A stretch of 64,000 bases of DNA from Candidatus Arsenophonus triatominarum (GCF_001640365.1 NZ_LWMI01000007.1:326411-390410), one strand, 5' to 3'; shown: positions 1 to 10,461, counted from the stretch's first letter. Program-made: numbers and translations. The notes: generated by a model from the letters alone, not told the origin.

Positions 1-66
1 CAGGATAAAAAGTATTGCAACTTGACTTTTCAGCGTTTCCTTAACTAAGTATCGAATTATAATCAC
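1..66 (-). CDS. lptF: LptF N-terminus (partial, runs off window)
   Basis: The complement of the first 66 bases reads from a GTG start at 64-66 into a peptide beginning (M)IIIRYLVKETLKSQ, which matches the start of LptF. LptF is an inner-membrane permease subunit of the LptBFG lipopolysaccharide exporter. A purine-rich AGGTG lies just upstream of the GTG. LptF is divergent from pepA in enterics, and that arrangement is seen here. Only 22 codons are present, so nothing can be said about integrity. Confidence 0.75.
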   Translation of the reverse strand, partial: MIIIRYLVKETLKSQVAILFIL

Positions 67-356
67 ACTAATTACACCTGTGAAAATTTGTTTTTTGCAG
101 CAAAATAGCTAACTTCGTCGTATAGTTACAGTTACGTACAATATTTTGGTTTTCTTAATGGTTACAATGTATCATGATGATAAATGCAGCATTAACTATT
201 CGATCACCAAACAGAATATGTTTAATCGTTACCTATTACTATCCGTAAACCATTCGGTTAGTTTAACATAAAGCAGCTATTTCATAAGGTAAATTTATAC
301 TGTTCGTTAATTTTAGCGATAGTATTAATCTTTGTCTTTAAAATTCAGGAGAATGC
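67..356. promoter_or_regulatory. lptF-pepA divergent intergenic region
   Basis: This AT-rich spacer of about 290 bases separates divergent lptF and pepA and must hold promoters for both. I could not pick a convincing -35/-10 pair. An AGGAG ribosome-binding site at 347-351 lies 5 bases before the pepA ATG. Nothing else is recognisable here. Confidence 0.4.
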
Positions 357-1865
357 ATGGAGTTTAGTGTAAAAAGCGGTAGCCCAGAGAAACAGCGTAG
401 CGCCTGTATTATTGTTGGGGTATTTGAACCTCGCCGCTTATCCCCTATAGCCGAACAACTGGATACGATCAGTGACGGCTATATCAGTGCCTTACTACGC
501 CGCGGAGAACTGGAAGGTAAAGTTGGCCAAATGCTATTACTTCACCATGTTCCTAATATATTATCTGAACGCATTCTGTTAGTTGGATGCGGTAAAGAAC
601 GTGAACTCGATGAGCGTCAATATAAACAGATTATCCAAAAAACAATTAATACCTTGAATGAAACCGGCTCAATGGAAGCCGTCTGCTTTCTAACTGAATT
701 GCATGTAAAAAGCCGCAATAATTATTGGAAAGTTCGCCAGGCAGTAGAAACCGCAAAAGAAACATTATATGTATTTAACCAACTGAAAAGCAATAAGAGT
801 GAGCCACGACGGCCATTACGTAAAATTGTCTTTAATGTCCCAACACGTCGTGATTTACCTAATGGCGAGCGTGCTATTCAGCACGGCCTTGCTGTCGTGC
901 TGGGTATAAAGTCAACCAAAGATCTGGCTAATATGCCGCCCAATATTTGCAATGCAGCCTATTTAGCCTCACAAGCACGTCAATTAGCCGATGATTATGA
1001 AAATCTTACCACCAAAGTGATCGGCGAAGAACAGATGAAAGAACTGGCGATGAATGCCTATTTAGCCGTAGGCCAAGGCTCACAAAACGAATCGCTAATG
1101 TCGATTATGCAATATAAAGGAAGTGACGATCCAACGGCTAAACCGATTGTGTTGGTTGGTAAAGGATTAACTTTTGACTCTGGTGGGATTTCTATTAAAC
1201 CATCCGATGGCATGGATGAAATGAAATATGATATGTGTGGAGCCGCAACTGTTTATGGCGTTATGCGCTTTGTTGCTGAACTAAAACTGCCGATTGATGT
1301 CACTGCAGTGTTGGCGGGCTGTGAAAACATGCCGAGCGGTAAAGCTTATCGCCCTGGTGATATTTTAACTACTATGTCAGGGCAGACAGTAGAAGTCCTT
1401 AATACTGATGCGGAAGGAAGATTGGTTCTTTGTGACACACTAACTTATGTAGAACGTTTTGATCCTGATGTGGTAATTGATGTTGCAACTTTAACCGGAG
1501 CCTGTATTATTGCACTTGGTAATCACTATAGTGGATTAATGTCAAACCATAATCCCTTAGCATATGAATTACTAAAAGCCGCTAAGCAAGCAGGCGATAA
1601 AGCATGGCGACTGCCTCTGGCTGAAGAGTTTTCTGAGCAGTTAGAATCAAATTTTGCAGATCTTGCCAATATAGGAGGCCGTTCTGGTGGTGCAATTACT
1701 GCTGGCTGTTTCCTGGAACATTTTGCTACTAAATATCACTGGGCACATTTAGATATTGCAGGAACAGCTTGGCAATCAGGAAAAGCAAAAGGAGCAACAG
1801 GCCGCCCTGTGGCTTTGCTTGCTCAATTTCTGTTAAATCGTGCTTATATAAACTGTGACGAATAA
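357..1865 (+). CDS. pepA: Leucyl aminopeptidase PepA (aminopeptidase A/XerAB accessory factor)
   Basis: This 502-aa protein is an M17 leucine aminopeptidase. It has an N-terminal macro-like domain and a C-terminal catalytic domain with the family signature [10 protein letters not shown] and the upstream metal-site segment [10 protein letters not shown]. It trims N-terminal residues in the cytoplasm. In E. coli it also binds DNA as an accessory factor for Xer recombination and as a pyrimidine-dependent repressor of carAB. Length matches the family (503 aa in E. coli). The ATG at 357 has AGGAG 5 bases upstream. It is followed by holC and valS, the usual enteric order. Confidence 0.97.
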   Translation: MEFSVKSGSPEKQRSACIIVGVFEPRRLSPIAEQLDTISDGYISALLRRGELEGKVGQMLLLHHVPNILSERILLVGCGKERELDERQYKQIIQKTINTLNETGSMEAVCFLTELHVKSRNNYWKVRQAVETAKETLYVFNQLKSNKSEPRRPLRKIVFNVPTRRDLPNGERAIQHGLAVVLGIKSTKDLANMPPNICNAAYLASQARQLADDYENLTTKVIGEEQMKELAMNAYLAVGQGSQNESLMSIMQYKGSDDPTAKPIVLVGKGLTFDSGGISIKPSDGMDEMKYDMCGAATVYGVMRFVAELKLPIDVTAVLAGCENMPSGKAYRPGDILTTMSGQTVEVLNTDAEGRLVLCDTLTYVERFDPDVVIDVATLTGACIIALGNHYSGLMSNHNPLAYELLKAAKQAGDKAWRLPLAEEFSEQLESNFADLANIGGRSGGAITAGCFLEHFATKYHWAHLDIAGTAWQSGKAKGATGRPVALLAQFLLNRAYINCDE

Positions 1866-1928
1866 TCGCACCAGTGAATTTATAATATGGTGTTGTAAGC
1901 AATGCCCTTTTTCTATAATAGTAATGCG

Positions 1929-2378
1929 ATGAAAAAAGCAACTTTCTATTTAATAGCGCAGCTATCTTCACAAGCAGAACTTGAAAGTCATGAATGGTTA
2001 GCCTGTCAGCTAGCAGCAGAAAACTGGCGGATGGGTAAACGTGTTTTAATTGCTTGCGAGGATCAAATACAAGCCGAAAAATTGGATGAAATACTTTGGC
2101 AAAGAGAACCTTATCAATTTGTCCCACACAATTTAGCCGGTGAAGGCCCTCGCTATGGCGCGCCGGTTGAGCTTTGTTGGCCAACAAAACGTGGTAGCTC
2201 AGCAAGAGATATATTGATAAATCTACAATCAACATTTGCAAACTTTGCCACAGCCTTCCATGAAGTGATAGACTTTGTACCCATTGATGAAAATTTGAAA
2301 CAGTTGGCACGTGAAAGATACAAAACTTATCGCAGAATGGGTTTTAATTTGATCATGGCACCACCTCCAACCACTTAA
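1929..2378 (+). CDS. holC: DNA polymerase III chi subunit
   Basis: HolC (chi) links the clamp loader to single-strand binding protein during replication. The protein starting MKKATFYLI is 149 aa, close to the E. coli 147 aa. An upstream in-frame ATG at 1902 would add nine residues (MPFFYNSNA) without family support, so I place the start at 1929. The gene sits between pepA and valS and ends 16 bases before the valS start, as in other enterics, suggesting co-transcription. A 193-codon opposite-strand frame overlapping this gene and the pepA end is a shadow. Confidence 0.93.
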   Translation: MKKATFYLIAQLSSQAELESHEWLACQLAAENWRMGKRVLIACEDQIQAEKLDEILWQREPYQFVPHNLAGEGPRYGAPVELCWPTKRGSSARDILINLQSTFANFATAFHEVIDFVPIDENLKQLARERYKTYRRMGFNLIMAPPPTT

Positions 2379-2394
2379 TAAATAACGAAGCAAG

Positions 2395-5292
2395 ATGGAA
2401 AAGAAACCCGCAAATCAAACTCAGTCTGAGCCATCACTCGACAAAACTTATCAGCCCGCTGCAATTGAACAACCTTTATATGCACACTGGGAAAAAAACG
2501 GCTATTTTGCACCATACGGTGATAACAGCAAAGAGAGTTTTTGTATCGTGATCCCGCCGCCTAATGTCACGGGTAACCTGCATATGGGACATGCTTTTCA
2601 GCAAACGATCATGGATACCTTAATTCGCTACCAGCGCATGCAAGGGAAAAATACCCTATGGCAAAGTGGTACAGATCACGCGGGGATCGCCACTCAAATG
2701 GTTGTTGAGCGCAAAATTGCTGCAGAAGAGAATAAAACTCGTCATGACTATGGCAGAGAAGCGTTTATTGAAAAAATTTGGCAATGGAAAGCCGAGTCTG
2801 GCGGTAATATTTCTCAGCAAATGCGACGACTGGGTGACTCTGTTGATTGGCAACGTGAACGCTTTACCATGGATGAAGGCCTCACGAAAGCAGTAAAAGA
2901 AGCATTTATTCGGCTCTATCAAGATGATCTTATTTATCGAAGTAAACGATTAGTTAACTGGGATCCTAAGCTACATACCGCTATTTCCGATTTAGAAGTT
3001 GAAAATCGAGAAGTTAACGGTTTTATGTGGTATTTACGTTATCCCCTTGCTGATGGGGTAAAAACTGCCGAAGGCCAAGATTATCTGGTTGTTGCCACGA
3101 CTCGACCAGAAACCATGCTTGGTGATACGGGTGTTGCAGTTAATCCCGCTGATCCGCGCTATAAGGATTTAATCGGCAAACAAATTTTACTGCCATTGGT
3201 TAATCGTTGTATTCCTATCGTCGGTGATGAACACGCCGATATGGAAAAAGGCACCGGCTGTGTGAAGATCACACCAGCGCACGATTTTAACGACTATGAA
3301 GTGGGAAAACGTCACCAGTTGCCGATGATCAATATTTTCGATTTCAATGGCCATATCCGCCAACAAGCTGAAGTATTCGACAACGCAGGCAACCCTAGCA
3401 CTATTTATACCACAACAATCCCTGCAAACTATCAGGGAATAGAACGTTTTGCTGCCCGTAAAGCGATGGTCAGCGAATTAGAAAAACTAGGATTATTAGT
3501 CGCCGTAAAACCACATCAACTTACCATCCCTTATGGCGATCGTGGCGGTGTTGTTATTGAACCCATGCTGACAGATCAATGGTATGTTCGTACCCTACCA
3601 CTAGCAGAACAAGCCATTGCGGTGGTAAAAGATGGTCGTATTCAGTTTGTTCCTAAACAGTATGAGAATATGTATTTTTCCTGGATGCAGGATATTCAAG
3701 ATTGGTGTATTTCACGCCAATTATGGTGGGGACATAGAATACCCGCCTGGTATGATGAAGGTGGTAACGTCTATGTCGGACATGACGAAGAGGAAGTTCG
3801 TCGAGAGAACAATCTCAGCGCTGATATTAGCCTACATCAAGATGAAGATGTATTAGATACCTGGTTCTCTTCTGGTCTGTGGACCTTTTCAACATTAGGC
3901 TGGCCAGAAAATAGCGAGGCGTTAAAAACTTTCCATCCAACGGATGTGTTGGTAAGTGGCTTTGATATTATCTTTTTCTGGATAGCCCGCATGATCATGC
4001 TGACGATGTATTTCATCAAAGATGAAAATGGCAAAGGGCAAATTCCTTTTAAAACCGTCTATATGACAGGCCTAATCCGCGATGAAGAAGGGCAAAAAAT
4101 GTCAAAATCCAAAGGCAATGTCATCGATCCATTGGATATGATCGATGGTATCTCGCTGGAAGATTTACTGACAAAACGTACTGGCAATATGATGCAACCC
4201 CAATTAGCCGAAAAAATTGCTAAACGTACCCGTAAAGAATATCCGCATGGCATCGAAGCGCATGGTACTGACGCTTTACGCTTTACGCTTGCAGCATTAG
4301 CATCGACCGGACGAGACATCAATTGGGATATGAAACGTCTTACTGGTTATCGCAATTTTTGTAATAAACTTTGGAATGCCAGTCGTTATGTCCTGATGAA
4401 TACAGAAGGTCAAGATTGTGGTCAGCATGGTGGGGAAATGACTTTTTCGCTGGCTGATCGCTGGATCATGGCAGAATTTAACCAAACGGTAAAATTGTAT
4501 CGTGAAGCACTGGATACTTATCGCTTTGATATCGCTGCCAATATTTTGTATGAATTTACCTGGAACCAGTTCTGCGATTGGTACTTAGAACTGTCTAAGC
4601 CGGCTATCCATAAAGGAAATGAGGCAGAAATTCGTGCCACACGTTATACCTTGATTGAAATACTGGAAAGCTTATTACGGCTGGCACATCCTATTATTCC
4701 ATTTATTACCGAGACGATTTGGCAACGGGTGAAAGTGATTAAAGGCATCCAACAAGACACTATCATGTTACAGCCTTTCCCAATCTTTGAACCAGCCAAA
4801 GTTGATGAAGAGGCGCGTTATGATCTGGAATGGATCAAAGAACTGATTATTGCCATACGTAACATTCGGGCAGAAATGAATATCTCACCCGGTAAACCAT
4901 TAGATCTGCTACTACGTGGTGCTAATCATGCAACCAAACGGCGTATTACAGAAAATTTGAATTTTATTCAAGCAATGGCCCGCCTTAGTTCTATTACTAT
5001 TTTGGATGAACAGCAACCAAGACCACTTGCTGTAACTAAACTGATAGATGGTGCAGAAGTGTTGATCCCAATGGCAGATTTAGTCGATAAAGATATCGAA
5101 CTAGCGCGGCTAGATAAAGAGCTGGATAAATTAACCAAAGAGATAGCGGCGATTGAAAACAAATTAGCTAACGATAGTTTTGTCGGCCGAGCGCCTGCTG
5201 CCGTTGTTGAAAAAGAGCGTGAGCGCCTGGCGGGACATTTAGCAGCAAAACAAAAACTGACTAATCAAAAAGTAACTATTAGCTCACTTTAA
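2395..5292 (+). CDS. valS: Valyl-tRNA synthetase
   Basis: This 965-aa class I aminoacyl-tRNA synthetase charges tRNA-Val in the cytoplasm and edits mischarged threonine. The HIGH-type motif is [12 protein letters not shown] near residues 53-64, and the KMSKS motif is [14 protein letters not shown] near residues 565-578. The C-terminal coiled coil (about the last 70 residues, rich in Lys/Glu) is present. It is slightly longer than the E. coli enzyme (951 aa) because of about 14 extra N-terminal residues before [11 protein letters not shown]. It closes the pepA-holC-valS unit and is followed by a strong hairpin. Confidence 0.97.
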   Translation: MEKKPANQTQSEPSLDKTYQPAAIEQPLYAHWEKNGYFAPYGDNSKESFCIVIPPPNVTGNLHMGHAFQQTIMDTLIRYQRMQGKNTLWQSGTDHAGIATQMVVERKIAAEENKTRHDYGREAFIEKIWQWKAESGGNISQQMRRLGDSVDWQRERFTMDEGLTKAVKEAFIRLYQDDLIYRSKRLVNWDPKLHTAISDLEVENREVNGFMWYLRYPLADGVKTAEGQDYLVVATTRPETMLGDTGVAVNPADPRYKDLIGKQILLPLVNRCIPIVGDEHADMEKGTGCVKITPAHDFNDYEVGKRHQLPMINIFDFNGHIRQQAEVFDNAGNPSTIYTTTIPANYQGIERFAARKAMVSELEKLGLLVAVKPHQLTIPYGDRGGVVIEPMLTDQWYVRTLPLAEQAIAVVKDGRIQFVPKQYENMYFSWMQDIQDWCISRQLWWGHRIPAWYDEGGNVYVGHDEEEVRRENNLSADISLHQDEDVLDTWFSSGLWTFSTLGWPENSEALKTFHPTDVLVSGFDIIFFWIARMIMLTMYFIKDENGKGQIPFKTVYMTGLIRDEEGQKMSKSKGNVIDPLDMIDGISLEDLLTKRTGNMMQPQLAEKIAKRTRKEYPHGIEAHGTDALRFTLAALASTGRDINWDMKRLTGYRNFCNKLWNASRYVLMNTEGQDCGQHGGEMTFSLADRWIMAEFNQTVKLYREALDTYRFDIAANILYEFTWNQFCDWYLELSKPAIHKGNEAEIRATRYTLIEILESLLRLAHPIIPFITETIWQRVKVIKGIQQDTIMLQPFPIFEPAKVDEEARYDLEWIKELIIAIRNIRAEMNISPGKPLDLLLRGANHATKRRITENLNFIQAMARLSSITILDEQQPRPLAVTKLIDGAEVLIPMADLVDKDIELARLDKELDKLTKEIAAIENKLANDSFVGRAPAAVVEKERERLAGHLAAKQKLTNQKVTISSL

Positions 5293-5298
5293 ATAAGA

Positions 5299-5332
5299 AA
5301 CAACACTGCTACCTTACTGTAGCAGTGTTGTT
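5299..5332 (+). terminator. Hairpin after valS
   Basis: A perfect 14-bp inverted repeat (AACAACACTGCTAC at 5299-5312 and its complement at 5319-5332) with a 6-base loop starts 7 bases after the valS stop. There is no long T-run after it, so it may stop transcription weakly or protect the mRNA 3' end. Confidence 0.7.
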
Positions 5333-5608
5333 AACTGACAAACTTACTCTAACCACCCTACTTACTCAACTCAATATGCATCATCAGCTGATTTATATAT
5401 ATTAGTCTTAACTTAATCTGACAATTCTGATTTAAAAAAGAGAGTTACCGGTTTTAATTAAAATCATTAGATAATAAAATAAAAGGTAATTTTATGTATC
5501 AAACAAATAATCCTATCATAAACTTAAAGTCGGGTTACTTAACCTTGCTGAAGAGCTTCATAACGTATCAAAAGCCTGTAGATTAACCTGAGTTCGGGAT
5601 AAGCATTA

Positions 5609-6489
5609 TAGCTAGGCGACTTAATTTTGATTACAAGGTGTGTTATGAGTTATACAATTGATTTTCGACGTAAAGTAATATCTGTAAGGAAAGCCGAAGG
5701 TTTAACAATTCGAGAAACTGCGAAACAATTCCGTATTGGAAAAGCGTCTTTAGTACGTTGGCTTAAACGACCAGAGCCAAAAAATTCAACGCCACGTAAG
5801 AGGAAGCTCGATAAAAATGCTTTAGCAAAAGATGTGGAACAGTATCCAGATGCTTACCAAAAGGAACGGGCAGAGCGATTCGGTGTTTGTAAAAAGACTA
5901 TTTGGCAATCCCTTAAAAAGCTGGGATTAACCTATAAAAAAAACTCTATTCCATCCAAAAACCAACGAAAGCGACAGGCTGGCACATCAGCAAAAAAGAC
6001 AACAGTATGAAAAAAAAGATAAATCTGTTGTTTTTATTGATGAAAGTGGTTTTTCACATGACACTCCACGAACTCACGGCTATTCCCCAAAAGGTCACCG
6101 TTGTTTTGGCCTGAAAAACTGGGGTGCTAAGGGAAGAACAAATGTTATTGGCGCTTTATTGGGAACAACCCTTTTTGCTATCGGATTATTTGATTGCAAT
6201 ATTAATCGTGATGTTTTTTATGTTTGGATCACAAAAATATTGCTCCCAGAACTTCCTGAAAATTCTGTTATTTTTATGGACAACGCTAGCTTTCACAAAG
6301 GTAAGAATATTGAACAGGCAATTATAAACGCAGGACACCAGATAGAATATTTGCCTGTGTATTCACCAGATTTAAATCCTATAGAACATAAATGGTCTCA
6401 AGCTAAACGTAAAAAGATGGAAACAGGATGCACTATCGATGACCTGTTTTTAATACATATGCTGTAATCAAAATTAAGTCGCCTAGCTA
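5609..6489 (+). mobile_element. IS630-family element, copy 1
   Basis: An 881-bp element with terminal inverted repeats TAGCTAGGCGACTTAATTTT at both ends and a TA target duplication (5607-5608 and 6490-6491), the hallmark of IS630/Tc1-mariner transposition. It sits inside IS982, 21 bp from that element's left end. It differs from copy 2 at very few positions, so it moved recently. Confidence 0.93.
5645..6467 (+). pseudogene. IS630 transposase, copy 1, in two frames
   Basis: The first frame (MSYTIDFRRK, 121 aa, to 6010) is the helix-turn-helix DNA-binding half. The catalytic half (first Asp in FIDESGF, second Asp in FMDNASFHK, Glu in LNPIEHKW) follows in another frame and ends at 6467 inside the right terminal repeat. 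The break is at a run of eight A (5936-5943); seven A would give one open frame joining LTYKK to TLFHPKT. Either the gene is dead, or slippage on the A-run restores the product. All four IS630 copies here share the defect. Confidence 0.8.
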
Positions 6490-7171
6490 TATCAATTATG
6501 CTTGAAGATATGTTCCTGCCACAGGTATCTTTGTTTAGATGGAATTAAACAATATGCAACCAGCCCTGCTAATAAATTCACTACAAAGTTAGCAGGAGAG
6601 CAGTGCCACGTATGCGCTATCTGACAAAGATTTTTAACTCATCAAATACCGTTTCAATGACAGAACGATGACGCAAGATGGCTTTGTCGAAACAAGTCTG
6701 TTCAACAGGCTTCATTTTCTTCTTGATATTCGTTATAAAGTTAATTCCCATTGTTTTCAGTTGCTGTTTCAATGAAGCCGATAAATACCCTTTATCCGCA
6801 TACAAACAACCAGAAAGATCTTTTATCAGCTCAGGTAATGGTTTCCGATCATCTGTGTTTCCTGGTGTAAGTCGAAAACTGAGTATTTCCCCTAAATGAT
6901 TGATAATTACATGAAGTTTGAAACCAAAGAACCAACCTGTTGAGGTTTTTCCTCGTTCAGCTATCCCATCGAAGACTTTATGCCGGCGGATCCGTAAGTT
7001 ATCACACACAGCTATCGGAGTAGAATAGGCAACCGACAGACCCGTGCACTTTCCCTTAATTGACTCAAACAGTGCCGTTAAAGCTAAGGTACTGCGCAGA
7101 AGTAACTCTACGCAGCGTGAATATGATGGCAAGTTAGGAAATTCCTTCCTGAGATATAAACGGACATGATA

Positions 7172-8052
7172 TAGCTAGGCGACTTAATTTTGATTACAAG
7201 GTGTGTTATGAGTTATACAATTGATTTTCGACGTAAAGTAATATCTGTAAGGAAAGCCGAAGGTTTAACAATTCGAGAAACTGCGAAACAATTCCGTATT
7301 GGAAAAGCGTCTTTAGTACGTTGGCTTAAACGACCAGAGCCAAAAAATTCAACGCCACGTAAGAGGAAGCTCGATAAAAATGCTTTAGCAAAAGATGTGG
7401 AACAGTATCCAGATGCTTACCAAAAGGAACGGGCAGAGCGATTCGGTGTTTGTAAAAAGACTATTTGGCAATCCCTTAAAAAGCTGGGATTAACCTATAA
7501 AAAAAACTCTATTCCATCCAAAAACCAACGAAAGCGACAGGCTGGCACATCAGCAAAAAAGACAACAGTATGAAAAAAAAGATAAATCTGTTGTTTTTAT
7601 TGATGAAAGTGGTTTTTCACATGACACTCCACGAACTCACGGCTATTCCCCAAAAGGTCACCGTTGTTTTGGCCTGAAAAACTGGGGTGCTAAGGGAAGA
7701 ACAAATGTTATTGGCGCTTTATTGGGAACAACCCTTTTTGCTATCGGATTATTTGATTGCAATATTAACCGTGATGTTTTTTATGTTTGGATCACAAAAA
7801 TATTGCTCCCAGAACTTCCTGAAAATTCTGTTATTTTTATGGACAACGCTAGCTTTCACAAAGGTAAGAATATTGAACAGGCAATTATAAACGCAGGACA
7901 CCAGATAGAATATTTGCCTGTGTATTCACCAGATTTAAATCCTATAGAACATAAATGGTCTCAAGCTAAACGTAAAAAGATGGAAACAGGATGCACTATC
8001 GATGACCTGTTTTTAATACATATGCTGTAATCAAAATTAAGTCGCCTAGCTA
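7172..8052 (+). mobile_element. IS630-family element, copy 2
   Basis: This 881-bp element has the same ends as copy 1 and TA duplications at 7170-7171 and 8053-8054. It interrupts the transposase gene of the surrounding IS982. Copies 1 and 2 are in the same orientation 683 bp apart, so recombination between them could delete the piece of IS982 in between. Confidence 0.93.
7208..8030 (+). pseudogene. IS630 transposase, copy 2, in two frames
   Basis: It is organised like copy 1: an N-terminal helix-turn-helix frame from 7208 to 7573 and a catalytic frame ending at 8030, separated by the same eight-A run. It differs from copy 1 by C for T at about position 7769 (AATATTAACC versus AATATTAATC), a silent change in the catalytic half. 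The same variant is found in copy 3. Confidence 0.8.
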
Positions 8053-9218
8053 TAGAAGATAAAATACCTTGAATTGGCTGAATCGGAGTTGATGAAACAA
8101 AACAACCAGTGTCATCATTTCAGCCAATGAAAGCTGAGTAGACCGTCTACGAAGCTTACTACCGTTATTCAGCAAAATTTCATGCATTTTTGGTTCGAAG
8201 TCTTTACAAAAATCATCCATCAGGCAATAAAGTTCAGTAAGATTTTCCATCATTGTTTAACAATGCTCTACTCTTTAACCAGATTGTTAGAGTATTTTAA
8301 CGAAATATGCGCATTCAACTATTTGAATAGCAAGACTTTCACTTTATTTCTTATCCCGAACTCAGGTTAGAGTAGATGAACAGATTGAAAGCGCAGTGGT
8401 GTTCGTTCTATTTGGCTACGTCATCATCTTGAAAATTTAAAAAAACGTCTAAAGGCGCTAGAAGATGAAATAGCGACAGAAGGGATTATCCTGTCAGAAT
8501 CACAAATCAGCGCACTCGAAAAAAAAAGCACAGGATGATGAGGCCAATGGTGAAATTGAAAGCACATCCGGGTTATTTGGGGTCACAGGACACTTTTTAT
8601 GTCGGTCATTTAAAAGGCGTTGGTCGTGTTTATCAACAAACTTACATTGATACTTACAGTAAAGTCGTTCATTGTAAGCTTTACACAACGAAAAGCGGGG
8701 TAACGGCGGCAGATTTATTAAATGACAAGGTTCTGCCTTTTTACACCCAGCATGGATTACCGATTTTACGTATACTGACGGACAGAGGCAGTGAGTATTG
8801 TGGTAAAGTTGAGCATCACGATTATCAACTTTATCTCACTATCAACGATATTGATCATGCAAAAACTAAAGCTCGTTCACCTCAAACCAATGGGATTTGT
8901 GAACGCTTTTATAAAACTGTATTACAAGAGTTCTATCAGGTGGCTTTTCGTAAGAAAATCTTCGGTAATTTAGCCGAATTACAAGCTGATTTAGACAAAT
9001 GGTTAGACGAATACAATAACCAACGCACTCATCAAGGAAAAATGTGTTGCGGTCGAACTCCTATGGCAACTTTATACGAGGGAAAACAATTTTGGAGAGA
9101 AAAAGATTTAAATCAAATTTAACCTGACAGGTACTGTATAAATAACCGGTAACTGTCAGATCAAGTCTGAGCTACTACAATTTATAATCCCTGTACTTTC
9201 TATTCTAACAATTTGATT

Positions 9219-9803
9219 CTAGTGTAATGCCTTCGGTTCAACGTCCTTTTCTTCCGCATCATCATAATTAGGATCTTCAAAGAAAGTACCCCAACCATCG
9301 TAGTTAATGCCAATTTTCTCAGTTAACATCATCAATTGTACGACTTGTTTATCAATTAATTCTGCATCAAGCGCGCTATCTCGATAGACATCACAACACA
9401 TCAGTACTGTACCATCTTCAATTTCTAGCTCTTCAGCATCATGCACTTCATAACCCAATTTAAATGCCACTATTGCCGCTTTTTCCAATAACTTAAAGTC
9501 TTTGGCCGAAAAGTGATGTTCTATTTCATACAAAGCATTCGGATCACTACCATCTTCCAATAATTCTTCGATGATTGAATGCGTTTCTGCTCGCTGCTCT
9601 GCAACTGCTTTTTGCTCCAGTAACAAATTTTCTGTGGAAATTTGCTGTTCTGATAATGCTTTTTTAAACGACGTCAACTCTTCAGCTGAAAGGTACTGCT
9701 CTATTTCATAAAACACATTAGGATCACTGCTATCCGTCGCTACATTTTCAACATCCAAACGGGTATCTGCGTGCTGCTCTCCTAGTACTTTTTTATTAAC
9801 CAT
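9219..9803 (-). CDS. rraB: Ribonuclease E inhibitor RraB with duplicated N-terminal segment
   Basis: The C-terminal 135 residues match RraB (YjgD), a cytoplasmic protein that binds RNase E and modulates mRNA decay: [20 protein letters not shown], then the GYEV, CCD and [12 protein letters not shown] segments and an acidic tail. The family length is about 138 aa; this protein has 194. The extra N-terminal 60 residues are a diverged copy of the following 60 ([18 protein letters not shown] against [18 protein letters not shown]). The DNA shows an exact 180-bp offset, e.g. GGATCACT at 9541 and 9721. The frame stays open, so this is a tandem in-frame duplication. Whether it still binds RNase E is unknown. 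Confidence 0.88.
   Translation of the reverse strand: MVNKKVLGEQHADTRLDVENVATDSSDPNVFYEIEQYLSAEELTSFKKALSEQQISTENLLLEQKAVAEQRAETHSIIEELLEDGSDPNALYEIEHHFSAKDFKLLEKAAIVAFKLGYEVHDAEELEIEDGTVLMCCDVYRDSALDAELIDKQVVQLMMLTEKIGINYDGWGTFFEDPNYDDAEEKDVEPKALH
9475..9800 (-). repeat. 180-bp diverged tandem repeat inside rraB
   Basis: Bases about 9475-9620 align without gaps to 9655-9800 at an offset of exactly 180 bp (60 codons). Blocks such as CTATTTCATA, GGATCACT and GCTGCTCT are shared at matching positions. The upstream unit (encoding the protein N-terminus) has diverged more from canonical RraB than the downstream one, as expected if the downstream copy kept the function. Confidence 0.85.
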
Positions 9804-10230
9804 GTCGCGCTCCCTCTGTATTAATATGACAGTAACTTTTGCATTCTCCCATAGCCAACGAAGGAGAGCTACTATTACAACAAAGAAATTTATATTCAGA
9901 TTGATTTGGATTTTTTATGATCATGATTTGAATATAAGTTCAATATAAAAAAATAAGTAAAATTACCGAGTTCTGTTTAATAAAAAGCAACTCGGGTATG
10001 ATTATTTGAGTGAATATCAACAAAAACAATTAATTAAAAATTGATTTTCGATTGGTAGATAACGAAAAATAGACCATCCATCTAATTATTGGTAACTAAG
10101 AATTTTAGGTTTAATGTTGCCAAAATATTCCTCAGTAGGTTCAGCAACAATTATTTTGTTACCGTGCAAAAAATTTTTCTGAATTTAATGCATTATATTT
10201 TTAAACATTTTTTTCAATTTTCTTTCTGTA
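9804..10230. other. Gene-free AT-rich spacer between rraB and MITE a
   Basis: About 430 bases without a supported gene. It must contain the rraB promoter (minus strand). I see no other recognisable feature. In E. coli the neighbour of rraB is argI, which is absent here. Confidence 0.4.
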
Positions 10231-10422
10231 CACGAGTTTCGCACCAATAAAAAAACGCTCTATTTTTAAGTTTAATTCAGCATAATATATAAATAGACAA
10301 AATCTTATAAATTAAAAGCAATTTATTGTAATTTAAACAAATTTATACGTTTTAGTAACTTGCAAATTAACCATTGCTTTTAAGCCATTTCTGGAATTTT
10401 ATATGCCTGTGCGAAACTCGTG
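10231..10422 (+). mobile_element. MITE-like repeat, copy a
   Basis: A 192-bp non-coding element with 14-bp terminal inverted repeats CACGAGTTTCGCAC / GTGCGAAACTCGTG and an AT-rich core. It is flanked by a perfect 6-bp direct repeat TCTGTA (10225-10230 and 10423-10428). Four more copies occur at 15818, 16731, 17991 and 49473. The ends match none of the other IS families in this window, so the helper transposase is not visible here. Confidence 0.88.
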
Positions 10423-10433
10423 TCTGTAATCAC

Positions 10434-10461
10434 TTGCTATACTGACAGAGCGACGTATAAT
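10434..10461 (+). promoter_or_regulatory. pyrBI promoter
   Basis: TTGCTA at 10434-10439 and a perfect TATAAT at 10456-10461 are separated by 16 bp and lie upstream of the pyrL leader. The -35 starts only 11 bp after the end of MITE copy a, so the MITE supplies the upstream A/T-rich DNA for this promoter. Confidence 0.75.

Larger units (their letters stand above)
6496..8253 (-). pseudogene. IS982 transposase, split and mutated
   Basis: The N-terminal part (MMENLTELYCLMDDFCKDF) lies at about 8055-8253 and the C-terminal part at about 6496-7169, separated by IS630 copy 2. Relative to the intact transposase at 54613-55488, the first catalytic Asp is changed to Tyr (SVAYSTPI instead of SVADSTPI) and a frameshift truncates the end after ELKIF. 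It is inactive even without the IS630 insertions. Confidence 0.88.
5586..8367 (-). mobile_element. IS982-family element split by two IS630 insertions
   Basis: The terminal repeats are ACCTGAGTTCGGGATAAG at 5586-5603 and the complement ending at 8367, identical to the intact copy at 54586-55602. Removing the two IS630 elements with their TA duplications leaves about 1016 bp, the length of the intact copy (1017). No clear target duplication flanks it, and IS481 sequence is missing at the junction, which suggests an insertion-associated deletion. Confidence 0.9.
5494..9122 (+). pseudogene. IS481 transposase, broken
   Basis: The start codon at 5494 begins the IS481 transposase (MYQTNNPII), but a one-base deletion soon after shifts the frame, and IS982 interrupts it at 5586. 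The gene resumes after 8367. A second internal deletion and another frameshift precede a long open stretch from 8535 that encodes the DDE catalytic core (GSQDTFYVGHLKGVG onward, with ILTDRGSEY and TNGICERFYKTV). Compared with the 346-aa intact copy at 18542-19582 it cannot make a full transposase. Confidence 0.88.
5398..9179 (+). mobile_element. Degenerate IS481-family element carrying nested IS982 and two IS630 insertions
   Basis: The outer layer matches the intact IS481 copy at 18446-19639: the left end at 5398 (TATATTAGTCTTAACTTAAT) and the right end at 9179 (GAGCTACTACA). It is flanked by a perfect 7-bp target duplication ATTTATA (5391-5397 and 9180-9186), showing it arrived as one insertion between valS and rraB. 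It has lost about 103 bp at the IS982 junction and roughly 85 bp further in, and carries frameshifts. It is a dead element made of fragments. Confidence 0.88.

Noticed and set aside
1729..2310. A 193-codon minus-strand frame over the end of pepA and holC
   Set aside because: It lies opposite two well-supported genes, has no recognisable domain and low-complexity Leu runs; it is a shadow.
8535..9122. An independent integrase-like gene of 195 codons
   Set aside because: It is the C-terminal part of the broken IS481 transposase, shifted in frame, with the same sequence as the intact copy.
9219..9803. Fusion of RraB to an unrelated N-terminal domain
   Set aside because: The extra N-terminus aligns with RraB itself at a constant 180-bp offset, so it is a duplication, not a foreign domain.
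10231..10422. A CRISPR-like or regulatory RNA repeat array
   Set aside because: The five copies are dispersed, have terminal inverted repeats, and some have target duplications; this fits MITEs.
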